Below, in pieces: positions 9,601 to 21,856 of a stretch of 64,000 bases of DNA. The translations under genes and the position numbers were made by a program. Origin of the DNA: Smallanthus sonchifolius (taxonomy: Eukaryota; Streptophyta; Magnoliopsida; Asterales; Asteraceae). The stretch covers positions 10,789,272-10,853,271 of the forward strand of contig CM042038.1 in the NCBI GenBank assembly GCA_023525975.1. Reading direction: 5' to 3'. Under the pieces are notes generated by a model. The model did no database searches, was not told the origin of the DNA, and saw nothing but the letters and a program-made list of their open reading frames with translations. Positions within the stretch are counted from its first letter, which is position 1. Every line of letters begins with the position of its first letter.

Positions 9601-11734
9601 AACAGAAAAAGGGGAGTGGGTTATTAAACATTAGAGTAAAGTGCCATTTTCGTCCCTGTGGTTTGGTCATTTTAGCCATTTTCATCCAAAAAGTTTTTTT
9701 TAGCTTTTTCGTCCCTGACCTTGCAAAAACTCTCCATTTTCATCCAGTTGACTAACCCCGTTAAATTGTTACCGTTAAACCAGGGGCATTTTCATCTTTC
9801 AAAACTCCTTTTTTATTCTCATTTATTATTTCCTTCTTCCCCTCCCCATTGCAGTCTCTTGATAAGAATTTCGGCTACAATAAGAATTCTGTAACGACAT
9901 ATATTCACCCAAACACTCCAAAAAACAACACCTATTTAGGGTTTTGAAAAGGGACGGGGAGGGGAAGAAGAAAATAATAAAAGAGAATAAAAAAGGAATT
10001 TTGAAAAGACGAAAATGTCCCCGGTTTAAAGGTAATAGTTTAACGGGGTTAGTCAATTGGATGAAAATGGATAGATTTTGAAAGGTCAGGGATGAAAAAG
10101 CTAAAAAAAAACTTTTTGAATGAAAATGGCAAAAATGACCAAACCACAGGGACGAAAATGGCACTTTACTCTAAACATTATTAAATATGTGGCTGCCTCT
10201 ACATTCAAATTACATTAGTGTTTTTAACCTTATTTTTTTGATATTTTCAGGCATTCACAAGATATATTCGACGAGAATGTACTTGCTTGTCATTAACAGG
10301 TACCTTACGTTATCTTGTTTTATAGATTTACCTGCATATCCTGATGTTAATACACTTCCTCTGTATGTAAAGAGAAGACAACATTTGAGTTATGAAAATT
10401 AAAAAAAAAATGATTGACTAGTGGCCAGATATTTAAAATACCCCTTAATAAGGACAAGCATAGGAAACTTGTGGACCAAAAGCTAAGTTACTAGTTATAA
10501 TCAATGGGTGAAAAAAGTAAACTTGAATTAAAAATGTATCAAAAAAGAAAATTTCCAATTTGTTGCTAAGATTTGAATTCACATCAAGTGTTCAATCCGT
10601 GGCCTTAAATGAGTTGATTGCAAGTTTAATCAAGAATTCTTCTGTTGTAATTCATCAACAGAAAATAACCTAAAGTCCTTTTCCATGACCCAGTGACCTT
10701 AAGTTCTTCTCGGTACCCGTAGAGAAGGGAAAGATTTGTTAGTTTCAGTAAGGGCGGCCAAAGCAGGTTATGGACAGAACAGAACAAGTAACATTTAAGT
10801 GCAAGTTAAACAAGGATTGGGCCTACCATCAGACATATTTTTATGCATTTTTTGAGTTCAATATGTATGTGTAAATATGACTGCATTTACGAATATACTA
10901 TATTGTATAAAAGATACTGTTGGGTACTTTGTTTATTATCTATAAGATACTCTTTATGTTTTAACAAAAGCGGTTCAGGACGTTTTTATGCATTTGAATA
11001 CAATACACTTTGGACGAATTTCAGCCCGTTCGACCCATTTAATCCATTTGATTTTAGTTATAAATCCTTTAGTTTACCCATCTGACACGTTAGAGAGAAA
11101 GAAAATAACACAAATCGACTCATGATTAAGTAAATGGATTGGATTAGTTTACCCTCTAGTCAGAAGTACTACTGTTAGCAGTTTGATGTTAACCTTAAGC
11201 AGAGATGGCAAAATACCAAATTGGGTAACAGGTCAAAAGAGTTCGTGTTAAAACTGACAATTTTTTCTACCGGTTGACTTGTAGTACTTTCTGAAATATT
11301 TAGATTTGATACAAATAGTTAGTGTCAAATATGATTACCACCGATATATTAGTTTAATAACACTCAAATCCTTTTGGATAAATTGATTTAGGAGGTTTGA
11401 ACTTTTAAGCTTGAAAAGAAATACATTTTGGGTGACTTTCGACATGTTTTACTCGTTTGACTTTGACCCATTTTTTGTTAAGACCCCCCCCCCCCCTCCC
11501 CCTATTTGACCTGTAATAGATAAACAAAATCCGGTTGACCCATTCGTAAATAAATGGGTCGAAATTGGCACCTCCGACTTTGAGTTTCCGATTTTTTTTT
11601 CATCGCTTTGATATGATTTTATATTCTTAACTTATCAAGTTTAAATTGGAAAATGCAATTGTTGATGTGCAGATAAAGAAGCAATGTTCTCTGGAAACTT
11701 CATGTTCACTCCTCTGGAGAACCCAAAACCCTAA
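6668..11734 (+). CDS. Ubiquinol-cytochrome c chaperone, CBP3/UQCC1 family
   Basis: This is a mitochondrial assembly factor for respiratory complex III; in yeast CBP3 binds newly made cytochrome b. Seven exons join in frame: 6668-6811, 7226-7439, 8129-8295, 8926-9050, 9498-9558, 10251-10299 and 11673-11734, all with GT-AG borders. The product is about 273 residues. The N-terminus is arginine-rich with few acidic residues, as in a mitochondrial presequence. Family signatures are FRTNFSMLVVHMWLCLRRLK, GQYLYEIYNHDLETRVSKAG, VNLLLSKWMRELEKVFYGNI, DTAMLPEA and, at the end, DKEAMFSGNFMFTP. Two ATG codons stand in tandem (6668 and 6671), so either may start the protein. Introns 4 and 5 each hold a MITE with intact target duplications (9116-9451 and 9634-10171), and intron 6 holds repeat-like text. 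No coding damage was seen, so the gene looks functional. Confidence 0.88.
9116..9451. mobile_element. hAT-type MITE in CBP3 intron 4
   Basis: The inverted ends are CAGTGTTGTAAAAATCGC and GCGATTTTTACAACACTG. Perfect 8-base target duplications ATTCTAGT lie at 9108-9115 and 9452-9459. The 336-bp interior has GCCTAGGC and TTCGCCGGAA repeats and no coding capacity. Confidence 0.88.
9634..10171. mobile_element. Foldback (Mutator-type) MITE in CBP3 intron 5
   Basis: Inverted arms of about 190 bases begin GAGTAAAGTGCCATTTTCGT and end in the complement, ACGAAAATGGCACTTTACTC. Nine-base target duplications TAAACATTA flank it at 9625-9633 and 10172-10180. Nine-base duplication with long arms fits a non-autonomous Mutator-like element. 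The open frames inside arise from the arms. Confidence 0.88.
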
Positions 11735-12378
11735 ATGCATTCAGACTGTGAAAGCAGCACCCTACCTATGAAGGTTTTCAGTTATATGGATACCATAATT
11801 GAATAAACATTTGTTCTTTTACAAACACATAATGTTGATGTGTAGAGTATTTAACTTTCAGAATGAAAATATTTTACCAAAAGAAAGAAGCCACTGTGGT
11901 GTGGGGAAGGAGGTTGCAGTGCAGGCGGTGGTGGTGGTGTGGAGTGAGGATGGTGGCGGTAGCAGTTGATGATTTGATCGATTTATGAACAATGGAGGAA
12001 AAGAAAGGATTAAAACATGTTTTAATTAGTCATGTGGATATGATTTTGGTGTTTTATTTTATTTATAATCGTTCAAATTTTATTTACAAATGGTCTCTCT
12101 TGTTTCATTTAAACATCATAGATCCTTCAAGTTTTGACTTTTGTGTTTATTTTATCAATGTTTCGGTATAACTTTTATTCAAAACCTATAATATTTTTTT
12201 TTCTCGTTTCTTTAATATTTTAGTTTTAGGTTTCGTTTTTAGTAATGTTTAGATTTCTTTTTTCGTTTGTTGTTATTTACAAAAGTGATCCAAGAAATTA
12301 AAGCCCTTCCTTTCACGGTTTAATGGAATGATAGATTAGATACCGATTTTCATAACAAGGTACATAACTACCTTAGTT
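11735..12378. other. CBP3 3' flank and AT-rich spacer
   Basis: This holds the presumed 3' untranslated region of the CBP3 homologue, then a GGTGGTGGTGTGG-type low-complexity patch (11925-11960) and T-rich text. No gene was seen. Confidence 0.4.
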
Positions 12379-13961
12379 TTGCATCCGCTGGTTCATCGGA
12401 TCGAGGATTGCTGCAAACTTCTCTTCCATGCTTGGTACCTCGATGATGGTACGATTATCGGAGACGCTAAAGAGGTGGCTAAAGCCCTAGCTATTATCAG
12501 GTCGGAGGGGCCCTGTTTGGGCCTTGAACTCAACATCAAGAAAACAGAAATTTTTTGGCCGTCGTGCAATAGGGTGAAGGTACAAGATGGTTTGTTCTCT
12601 TGTGGGATTGGGAGGCCGGTGTTGGGTGTGAAACTCCTTGGGGGCGCCGTTAGTCGAGATGCAGCGTTCATCAATAATTTGGCTGTGAAAAGAGCTTCTT
12701 GTGTAGTGGAACTGATGAGCTGTCTCCCACGTTTACGGGACCCTCAATGCGAGCTCCTTTTGCTCCGCTCGTGTATGGGAGTTGCAAAGTTTTTATTCGG
12801 TCTTAGAACATGCCAGCCTATGTATGTAGGGGAAACTGTTTCTATTTTTGACAAGGGTCTTCGGGGTGCGATCGAGAATATCGTGGTCTGTTGTGGTGCT
12901 TTTTTTGGGATTTTCAATGGAGGTTGCAATCACTTCCAACCCGTTATGGGGGTTTGGGTTTATGTGCGGCTCAGGATGTATCCGCGTATGCATTTGTGGC
13001 CTCGAGGACACAATCTTGGAGTTTATAGGACCACATTCTTCGGGGCTATGATATTGATGGTTTAGATTCTGATTATGGATGTGCAATGGATCGCTTGCAC
13101 ATGTCCCTTCCTGATTTCGATCTTAGCGGTTTCTCTAATAAGGACACCGCCCCCTAAAGCCTAACATGCTTTGGCGAATGCCTTATTTAGTAGAATCGTC
13201 CAGAATTTGGGAGTAAAGTTTGATTTATCACCTCGTCAAAAAGCGGTGTTTGAATGTCTCCGGGCTCAAGATTTTCTAACAGTTATCCCCATTGAAGGAT
13301 TGAGCCAGCATATGTCGGCTATGGAGTACCGGGCTATCCTCAAGTATCGGCTAATGATCCCTCTATTTCCGACTGATGAGCCTTGCCCAGTTTGCCGCAA
13401 AGTATGTCTAGATTCTTTTAGCGAGCATGCGATTCATTGCAAGGAGCTACCTGTGTTTAAATACAGGCATGATTTGGTTAGGGATGTTCTTTGTGATTTC
13501 TTAAGCGGGCAGGAATTTCTACTAAAAAAGAGGTCACCGTGAACTTTCTGACAGATCCGCTTGAAGGGAGGTCTACTATACGGCCGACTGATATTCTTGT
13601 GTTTGGTTTTGGCAGGGGGAAATACGCTTGTGTGGACCTTACATGAGTGTCCTCTCTTGTGGGGCTCAGGGACAACGGGCTGGTTGCGGGCCATGCTGCG
13701 TTAAAGGCTGAATCAGGCAAAGTTGCTAAACACGAGAAAGCTTGTTTAGAGAAACAACACGTGTTTATTCCTTTTGCTTTTGATACTTTTGGTTTCCTAG
13801 CACCGGAAGCAGTGGAATTCCTAAACAAGGTTCAGAGGGTCGTGTTTAGTAATATTTCGGCCCCCAAGACTCAAAGCTTTGTTTTTAGTAGGATCGGTTT
13901 TGCTATTCAAAAGGGGGTTGCAGCGCAACTTGTTGACCGTTTACCTATCACTTTATTGTAA
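12379..13961 (+). pseudogene. Non-LTR reverse-transcriptase-like relic
   Basis: The text reads as one reverse-transcriptase-type protein broken by frame changes. The first frame (12379-12910) carries HAWYLDDGT with the YLDD polymerase box at 12436-12447, then LNIKKTEIFWPS and LGVKLLGGAVSRDAAFI. Homology shifts frame near 12910 (DFQWRL, YAFVASRTQSW, then an in-frame stop) and again near 13150. From 13171 it reads ALFSRIVQNLGVKFDLSPRQ, then a Cys/His cluster CPVCRK..C...F.EHAIHCKE near 13383-13440. A third frame near 13640-13961 ends FAFDTFGFLAPEAVEFLNKV and IGFAIQKGVAAQLVDRLP. No 5' endonuclease part is present. It is an immobile fragment, more GC-rich than its surroundings. Confidence 0.75.
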
Positions 13962-14055
13962 TCGTCCTTCTTTTCTTGTGATTATTATTTTTTAATTTAA
14001 AAAATATATATGTTTATATTTTTTTTGGACATGTTACGAATTTATTTATTTTTTA

Positions 14056-14838
14056 GGGTTAATTTCATATATACCCCTATAAACTAGAAAAATATCATAT
14101 ATACCCAGTCAAAACTAAAAATATCATATATACCCTTACAAACATGCAAAAATATCATATATACCCATTTTATTAAAAACAATTTAAAAATGACTATTTT
14201 AACCTTATTCTTCTAAAACTTTAAAATTTCATATTTACCCGTTTTACTTCAAAATTTCATATTTATCCACGTTATCTTTGTCCATTTGTTCACATTAATA
14301 TTCAGTTGACCATCATATAAATACATTAAAATACAATATCAAAACATTCGTAATAAACATTTACGTGTATAAAACCATTAAATTGGTTAAGTGAAACCTT
14401 TAAATTGGTTTCTGATTATGATAATGAACATGAACTCAAAAATAGATTAAATATATTGGCAAAAACACCTTCAATTTGGTTCACAAAACTTTGAAATTAA
14501 TTCAAATCAAACCCAATCCATAAGGCTAAAACAATACTTTACTGCACGTAAATGTTTGACGTGTTGAGTTTGTAAATCAATGAAATCGAAACTCTATCGT
14601 GACTGGCTCTTTAAGATTGTTGATGATTCCTATTGTCCGTTTCAAGAACACGAGAGGGCTGCTACGATTGAATAGGATAAAAATAAGAAAAAAAAGTTAT
14701 AAAAAATATAAAATGGATAGGGGTAGAATGGTCATAAAATATAAATTCATTAAAATTGGGTGTATATGATATTTTCAGTTTTAGTTGGGCATATATGATA
14801 TTTACCCATATTTATAAGGGTATATATGATATTATCCC
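14056..14838. mobile_element. 783-bp foldback Mutator-type element
   Basis: The ends GGGTTAATTTCATATATACC and GGTATATATGATATTATCCC are inverted, and the arms contain repeated ATATCATATATACCC units. Perfect 9-base target duplications TATTTTTTA lie at 14047-14055 and 14839-14847. There is no coding sequence. It sits just after the reverse-transcriptase relic. Confidence 0.87.
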
Positions 14839-14847
14839 TATTTTTTA

Positions 14848-15460
14848 TTACAAACTCATACCTTTTGTGTACTTCGAGCTAATACATGATTTTTTTAAAT
14901 ATACATGTCTTTCGTTATATTGCGTTGGGTGAAATTGTTAGTTAATTATTAAAAGTTATAAAATATTTGGTTGAATGAAATTATGAAATTGTTTGATGAT
15001 GTGTACAATCGCATTGCCAGGAAAACTGCCATGGACGTTTGTAAAACATAAAAAAAAAATTAAAGTCATTACAATATTTTGGAATCAATCAATGATATGT
15101 ACATAAATGGAATATTGATCAATCAAGTTCCAAATTCGTGGTACCAACTAACCTCATAGTCTCGTACCTTCCAAATCCCAAAAGCTTTTGACTCAATATT
15201 TTGATTTTATAAACTATTCCGAATTGTTGCTATAATTTTAATTTAATGAACTTATTATTTTATTCAGTTCATTTCAACACCATTATACATACACACAGAG
15301 GTATCTCTGAGATTTCAAATGCCTAGAGCCACTACAAAGAAATGCCCATAAAATATAACTTATATTTAAAAAAATTTAATCATATAAAAAAATCTGATTA
15401 TATAGAAATAAATGTAATAAAAAGATAAACAAAATAAAAATATTGTAGCAAAACATATAC
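14848..15460. other. AT-rich spacer
   Basis: No gene was seen. The text from about 15300 may already belong to the hAT relic that follows. Confidence 0.35.
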
Positions 15461-15841
15461 CTAAATTAATAGGGAGGCTCTCCTAGCATTATTCGAAGCA
15501 AAGTTGTTGATCAACTCATCATAATCCAAATTCCGTAACATCTGGTGCTCAATAACTAGTATTGCTAATTCGTTTAGTCTTTCTTGGGCCATTTTAGATC
15601 GTAAATAAGACTTCAACAACTTCAACTTTGAAAAACTTATTTCTGCAAATGCCACCGTTATTGAAATTGTCAACAAAACTCTGTATGCAATCGATGCATT
15701 AGGAAAATAATCGTGTTGGGTCTTCAAAAATTTCCAAGCATCAATAGGACTTGTAATTTCACTAGGTAATGATGAGTTAGTTGATTTTAACTCCATGTAA
15801 AAGTCATTAGCATCGATATCTGATCCTTTCTCATTGTTCAA
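15461..15841 (-). pseudogene. hAT transposase C-terminal dimerisation fragment
   Basis: The 126-residue minus-strand frame contains VAFAEISFSKLKLLKSYLRS, then MAQERLNELAILVIEHQMLR and NLDYDELINNFASNNARR. These are the hallmark of the hAT dimerisation region in plant zinc-finger MYM/TTF-type transposase proteins. The BED/TTF finger and the catalytic RNase H-like core are missing and no further homologous frame lies upstream, so this is a 5'-truncated relic. It stays open to its stop despite decayed flanks. Autonomous activity is excluded by the missing core. Confidence 0.82.
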
Positions 15842-16035
15842 CGCATTTTTAAAACGAATACAACAAATTTGAATTTATATTAGTTAGGTAATGATAAGTC
15901 AACTGATTTTAACTCCATGTAAAGTTCAAAAAAGACTTTATATTAGTTCAAAAAAAATATTGTATTTAAATTAAATTTGGGCAAAATAAATTTTGAATTT
16001 TAATAGGTTTAAAATTTTATAGTTTTTTTATAAAA

Positions 16036-16080
<45 letters not shown>

Positions 16081-17007
16081 TAAATTAAAAAAAATTAGGC
16101 CCCTTGAAATTACAACCATCAAAATTATATGTCTCACACGGTCGCACATGTCACACATGTCACTAAGCCACCTCTAATACACACATGCACAATCTTACAT
16201 ACCAAAAGTAATGTGTAATTCTTGGTGAAAAATTAATAATTTCTTTTTCAAAACATTTTACGAAAATTTATATTATGTTTTGATTATCTTATTAATCATA
16301 TAAAAATTTAAATAAACTTGTGAATTGTTGGAAATGGAGTTTGCCCCTTACTTCATAAAGTTATATAAAAGTTGAATAGGAGATTGAGACTAATCAATTA
16401 TTGAAAGAAAAAAACAATAAAATGATGTTTTATGACATAGTTTGTAACGTAGGCATGTTGTCAAAATAAGATAAAAAGTAAAAAGGTGACAGTTAAACAT
16501 GTTTTAACTGATTTTTATATGTAAAAATAGATGCTAACTAAATTCAAAAATAGAAACTTTTGGATTACTTAAAAGTGAAACAAATTCCTAACCTTATTCC
16601 ACATATTCATGTCACATTCCCGTCAAGAATCCTCTTCCTTCTTCCATCTCTCTTCAGAAGACTTCTTTTGGAAAGTCCATCTTCCAAACAGAATTATTGT
16701 CATCAACACTTTGCATCTTTCTCTCTCTCACCCAAAAACACACACACACATTCATTTTTGTTCAAATCATGAGACTTTTAACCATTGACCAAATTTCACA
16801 TTCTTCTAATAACCCCTAAACAAGTTCCAACCTTTATTGATTCTTTGAGCATTTGATCATATACCCACATGAAGAACAGGCACAAAAACACATTCATTGA
16901 AACTTTATCGACATTTCTTGTTCCAATCCACCAGGATAATTACCAATTTGCCACTAGCTAGGGGTTTGATTTTACTTCATTTTTTGAGGTTTTGATCATA
17001 AACCCAC
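15842..17007. other. Spacer with (TA)n tract and kinase 5' flank
   Basis: A (TA)n microsatellite lies at about 16045-16075. A CT-rich and CA-rich leader (16610-16760) precedes the kinase start and probably holds its promoter and 5' untranslated region. The open frame at 16560-16772 in that leader has no family signature. Confidence 0.4.
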
Positions 17008-20000
17008 ATGGAAAACAGCCACAAGCTTGCAGTGATCATATCTTTATCCATTTCTTTTGGTATATTCATTGTTTTGGCTTTAATTTGTGTCTGTAGAAGA
17101 AAAGGGTCCAGAAAAGATGAATCTTGGGATAAAGAAGGAAGCTTTAAAAGCAAAGGAAAAGGTGTAGAAGAAATGGAGATTAATGGGGAATTGATTAGGT
17201 TTAATGGTGGTGAAGATGTTACTAGTGTTGATATATTGGATGCTCCTGGTGAAGTTATTGGGAAATCTGGTTATGGGACTTTGTACCAGGCTAATTTGGT
17301 GAGGATTGATTCAGTTGTTTGTTTGAGATTCTTGAGACCAACTTGTACAGAAAAGGTACAATATTTGATGCATATGGTACAAGTTCTTGGGTCAATTAGG
17401 CATCCTAATTTGGTCCCTTTATATGGTTTCTATTATGGGCCTAGAGATGAGAAGCTTCTTGTTCATCCCTTTTATGGGGGAGGAAATTTGGCTCAGTTCA
17501 TTAAAGGTAATTTTCCTATGCTTTTGTCCTTTTTTTAATTTTTTTATATCAAAGTGATTATTATGAAGTTATAAATTTGAGTTAGATAACCAGAAAAATA
17601 AATTATAATAGTTGGAAAATTTTACATTAATATCAATAATTAGTTTTCTTCTTCAAAATGTGGACATGGTCATATGTTACTTTTGACATTTTTTGTAACT
17701 TAAAATGTTGGATTGGTAGTTTTCATAACAATGAAATGCCTCTCCAACAATCTAACGGAGGTCCTCAAGTGGATATCCTGACAGTTAAATGGTGTGTCCT
17801 ATAATCAAAAGGCTGGTAGTTTTTAGTTGGGTGTTGTTTTTCTCTTGTTTTTTTATTTTTTATTTTTTGAATAACAAGTTAATCTACTCATAAATTAAAT
17901 CACCTGAAAATTTGGATGGGAAGTTTTATTTTCCCTGAAACACATGAAAAGGACAAAAAAATGCAATAAATTTACGAGAAAAATCTACTTAGAACGGCAT
18001 GAGAAAAATCTAGCTTTTTTTAAGGCGACTTTCTTAAACCTTACTCCCTTCGGGAGCAGTCCGGGTGCTCCTGTGAGTCATGCATGTCTTACCCAATGAG
18101 TTATAATCATAGCGGACTTGAACCTGGGATCCACCTAGGAGGAAACTCACAACTGGGAAAACCCCCTGACTCAACGTAGAACAATTTGTCCCAAGCGAGA
18201 CTCGAACATAGGATCTTATATTTGAAAAGTCATGGGCTACCACTCCATCAGAAAATTCTATGGTATTATGTAATAGAAATATAAAACATAATATTTATTG
18301 AATTAAGTCCGTCTCATGTAGAAGTATAGAACCAACATGAGAGGTGAGTTCCACACCAAATCAAGTTTAAGAACATACAAGGCAACTTATATTAGGCCAT
18401 GTGGTATAAGAAAAATTAGTTGATCAATTTTCAATGAGGGGTACGTACTTTGTTTTTTTTTTTTGAACGGCAAACGTTACCCCTACTTTACATTTACACC
18501 AATAATCCTAAATTACACCATTGTCCAGGTTTTGAAACTGCGACCTCCCCTCTAAGAAGCATATGCCTCTATCAAGTGGGCTAGTCCCACATTGGCACGT
18601 AGGGTTGGGTTTTTAAGGTCAGTGTGTGGCAGATTTAAACATAGAAACGCAGGAAGTGATTGTAATATACAAGCATTTGATGCCGTGGGACACACGACTT
18701 TTCCTAAAGCAAACGGTCCATCTTTTTATAAAAGCAAAAACTTAACCTTTCTTTTTTTTTTCTCTGTGCTTTTGTTTTTTGTTTTTTCTATAGATTTTTA
18801 GCTTAAATTATAGCATTTGATCGCAACAAAGCTCTTTGGTTCAAAATTCATTTGTGTACTCTTTCAAACGATCCAAAGTTAGAGCATTTACATCAGGATT
18901 GGTATATATACCGTATTCTTAAATTATAAGGGAAAAAATAAGATTTATGTTTATTCTTTAAACATTATCTTTATACTTAAAATTATAAGGAAATGAATAC
19001 AAAAATATTAAATATACTAATTTCTTAACTATTTCTTTAAAATTATAAGGATAAGAAATGAGATCTGAGAGTTTTTAAAGAATAAACATTTTTTTATGAA
19101 ATGATGGTTTTTTGTTAAATTATAAAAATAAGGATAAAAAACCTGATGTGAATGCTTTTACATACTAAAAATTGTAACACTCTAAGAAAATTGATTTTAA
19201 TAATCTAAACTATAACCTTTTGGCAGATAATAATTCATAATATAAAGTAGAGGTGCACAAAAAAGCCGGTGTTGGATCTCAAACCGACCCTAACCGATTG
19301 TTAAACCGGTTTGAAACTGTTGGTTTGAAACCGGTTTGTAAACGTATAGATTGAAACCGGTTTAAACCAAACCGAACCGATCCAAACCCCCTCAAAAATT
19401 GGTTTTAAACCAATTCAAAACCGGTCAAAACCCTCTCTCAAACCGGTTTCAAACCTTAACCCATACTAACAACCTATTCAAAATTTACCATCAATGTATC
19501 TTTTTAATCATATTTGCTAGTAATTATTTTCATTTTACCATTTCTATTTCTTCACCTTAACCCATTCTAACCACATATTCAAAATTTTCTTATTAATTAT
19601 GAATAGATCAAAAAGACCAATGTCACAAATGGACGGTGATTTCTAGGATATCAACAGGCATTGCTAGAGGATTAGATTATCTACATACCGGCCTTCAAAA
19701 TCCCATCATCCATGGAAATCTAAAGTCAAAGAACATATTTCTTGGTCAAAATCAGGAGCCAATTGTATCAGACTTTGGTCTACATGCCTTTTTGAACCTA
19801 AACGCAGCTCAAGAAATGCTGGAAGCCGCTGCAGTCGAGGGGTATAAAGCACCCGAATTGATCAAAATACAAGATATGAGCGAGGCAACCGATATCTACA
19901 GTTTTGGAGTGATTTTACTACAACTGCTTACCGGTAAAGAACCACTTAAAGCAAACCCTGATCAAGATTTCTACCACCATGACATCTTGTTTGATGAAAA

Positions 20001-20133
20001 AAATGGTGATGAAAGTTTGACGGATGAAGAACGTGTTACGCGATTCTTCCGGCTGGCAATAGCTTGTTGCTCTCCATCACCTTCTTTAAGACCTGATATA
20101 AAGCAGATTTGTAGGAATCTTGAAGAAATTTGA
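17008..20133 (+). CDS. Membrane-anchored receptor-like pseudokinase (TMKL1-like)
   Basis: Two exons (17008-17506 and 19607-20133) join in phase to give 341 residues. Residues 8-29 (AVIISLSISFGIFIVLALIC...) form one membrane segment, directly after a very short N-terminus, so there is no LRR ectodomain. The kinase fold follows: glycine loop GKSGYGTLY (85-93), RHPNLVPLYGFY (131-142), HGNLKSKN in place of HRDLKxxN (202-209), SDFG (221-224), and YKAPEL with SEATDIYSFGVILLQLLTGK. The VAIK lysine is replaced (VCLRFL, Arg107) and the catalytic Asp of HRD is Asn, so phosphotransfer is unlikely. This resembles LRR-III/TMKL1-type pseudokinases used as scaffolds. The 2.1-kb intron contains several repeats. 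The 3' splice site at 19606 was chosen for phase; the neighbouring residues DQKDQCHK are not conserved in my memory of the family. Confidence 0.82.
18010..19460. repeat. Repeats inside the pseudokinase intron
   Basis: Three repeat-like blocks lie in the intron. 18030-18245 is GC-richer text with GAACCTGGGATCCACCTAGG, typical of dispersed tRNA-like or LTR debris. 18452-18600 starts with a T-run and TTGAACGGCAAACG. 19246-19450 is dense in AACCGGTTT and opens GAGGTGCACAAAAAAGCCGG, a motif found inverted near 38925-38940. No ends or target duplications were resolved. Confidence 0.45.
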
Positions 20134-21856
20134 TGGAAAAGAGATTCGACTCTATGTGGGAGTATGATGATCATGGTTGTGCTAGTCCATAAAAGTCAAA
20201 ACACAAAAATCTATCTTACAATGATTGTTTATGGTGTAGTGATATTTCTCTGTGGAATTCTTAGGTAACTCACGAGATGCTAATTTTTACCAGTTTATTT
20301 ATAAAATGAGTCATATTGAGTTATGGTTTATATTTACAGTCAAAACGAGTAAAACGGGTCAAAAGTTACTTAAGTATGCATGCAACCAATGACAACAATT
20401 AAGTAATTTAAAGTCATGGTTACATTTTTCAATGCCCAAGCTAGCTTCATATTTGATATGTAATACTTGATTGTTTTAAGATGGAGCTACTTATAATATT
20501 TACATGTGGGTATTGTAACTTGTAACAGAAGTACAGAACTAGTTTGCAATACGAGGATCAGATCTTTGTATAGAGAGTAATAACAACTCAATAGAACGAA
20601 GGATAGCCATAAACCGTATCTCACAATTTTATTGCCCGTCTCGCGCAGAGCTTCTGATCAGTTTCAAACAGTTTCCGATCACCAACGGCTTCACAAAGAA
20701 TTCCGATCATCGTCTTTTCACCTTTTCTTTCTTTCGTTGCGGCCCTCCAGCCACAAGGGCTGCTCCCCTTCTCGGAAAAATGGTTCTCAAACCGGCTTTC
20801 TTTTTCTCCAAGCTCTGATACCAATTGTTGGAAATCAGGCCCAAGAACAGAAACACGGAATTTAATCTCAACCAATTTTATTTTTACTTTGTTACTAACT
20901 TGTTTAATGAATTTGTCGTTTCAATGTTAACTCATATTTGCGCAACAATTTGTCTATTTCTCGATCTTCATAACTGAGTCGTGACAACTTCATATGTTTC
21001 TTTTATGTACTTTGTCACGTTAGTGTCATCACCGCAACGCACGTAACGACGTTCGTAAATCCGCCGCATCGCATGGGCTTAATTTTTAGTATATTACTTA
21101 AAAGCAAGTGTCGGTGGCATTTGACACCGACAACATCACCCCTTCCACTTTGTTAAATAGCAAAAATGGCCCCTCAACTTTGTAAATTATAACTTAAATT
21201 CCCTCAAGTTTTTAAATTTTCAAGTTTACCACTTGTAGTATATATATAATCTGATTTTTCCTTAAAAATTTTTGTTTGTTTTTTTTTTCTTGACGACCCT
21301 GTACAATTTTTTTTTAAAAGCGGAGTCCTATTCAAAATAGAGTATTTTTTAGGTATCGTGAGTTATATCACACGACGAACATGTGTTGGTACTGTGAATA
21401 ATGAGACTGACACCGTCTGAAAAATATCGGTACTATTATATTGTCTTTTATTTATGTGTTTTCGATCTCCACAACCGAGTCACCATAACTTCATACGTTT
21501 CTTTTATGTATTTAACCACGTTTCTTTGTGTGCTTGATTAGCGACGTTAATGTCACTGCCTCAACCGTTTAAAATTTGCCTCCCGCCACGGAACGCGGGG
21601 TGTAAAAATTTATTTAAGCACATTTCTTTTTTTTCTTAGTCACGTTAATGTTACGGCCACTACCATTAATCCTATCCTAACAGCTCAAACTAAGCCTAAT
21701 AAAAAAACGAGACCTAGAGGCTAAAGCCATTGTTTTAGGGCCAAGCCCATTTACCCACCCCTCTTCGCAAAATGACGACCCTTCCTCTATAAGAAACTTA
21801 ATTTCCTCCTGATCATATAAACAGTTTTTAATTGTGATTACATTATTCATTCCAAG
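20134..21856. repeat. Intergenic repeats with retrotransposon primer site
   Basis: At 20812-20823 GCTCTGATACCA is the complement of TGGTATCAGAGC, the initiator-Met tRNA primer-binding site of many plant retrotransposons. A minus-oriented LTR relic therefore probably spans about 20600-20880. Blocks at 20966-21080 and 21477-21606 share a dispersed repeat (CTTCATACGTTTCTTTTATG, then CACGTTAATGTCAC, then CCGCCACGGAACGCGGGG) also seen at 28243-28306 and 47819-48057. 21700-21856 is the presumed promoter of the next gene. Confidence 0.5.

Noticed and set aside
9826..10164. 112-codon minus-strand frame in a CBP3 intron
   Set aside because: It lies within the inverted arms of the foldback MITE.
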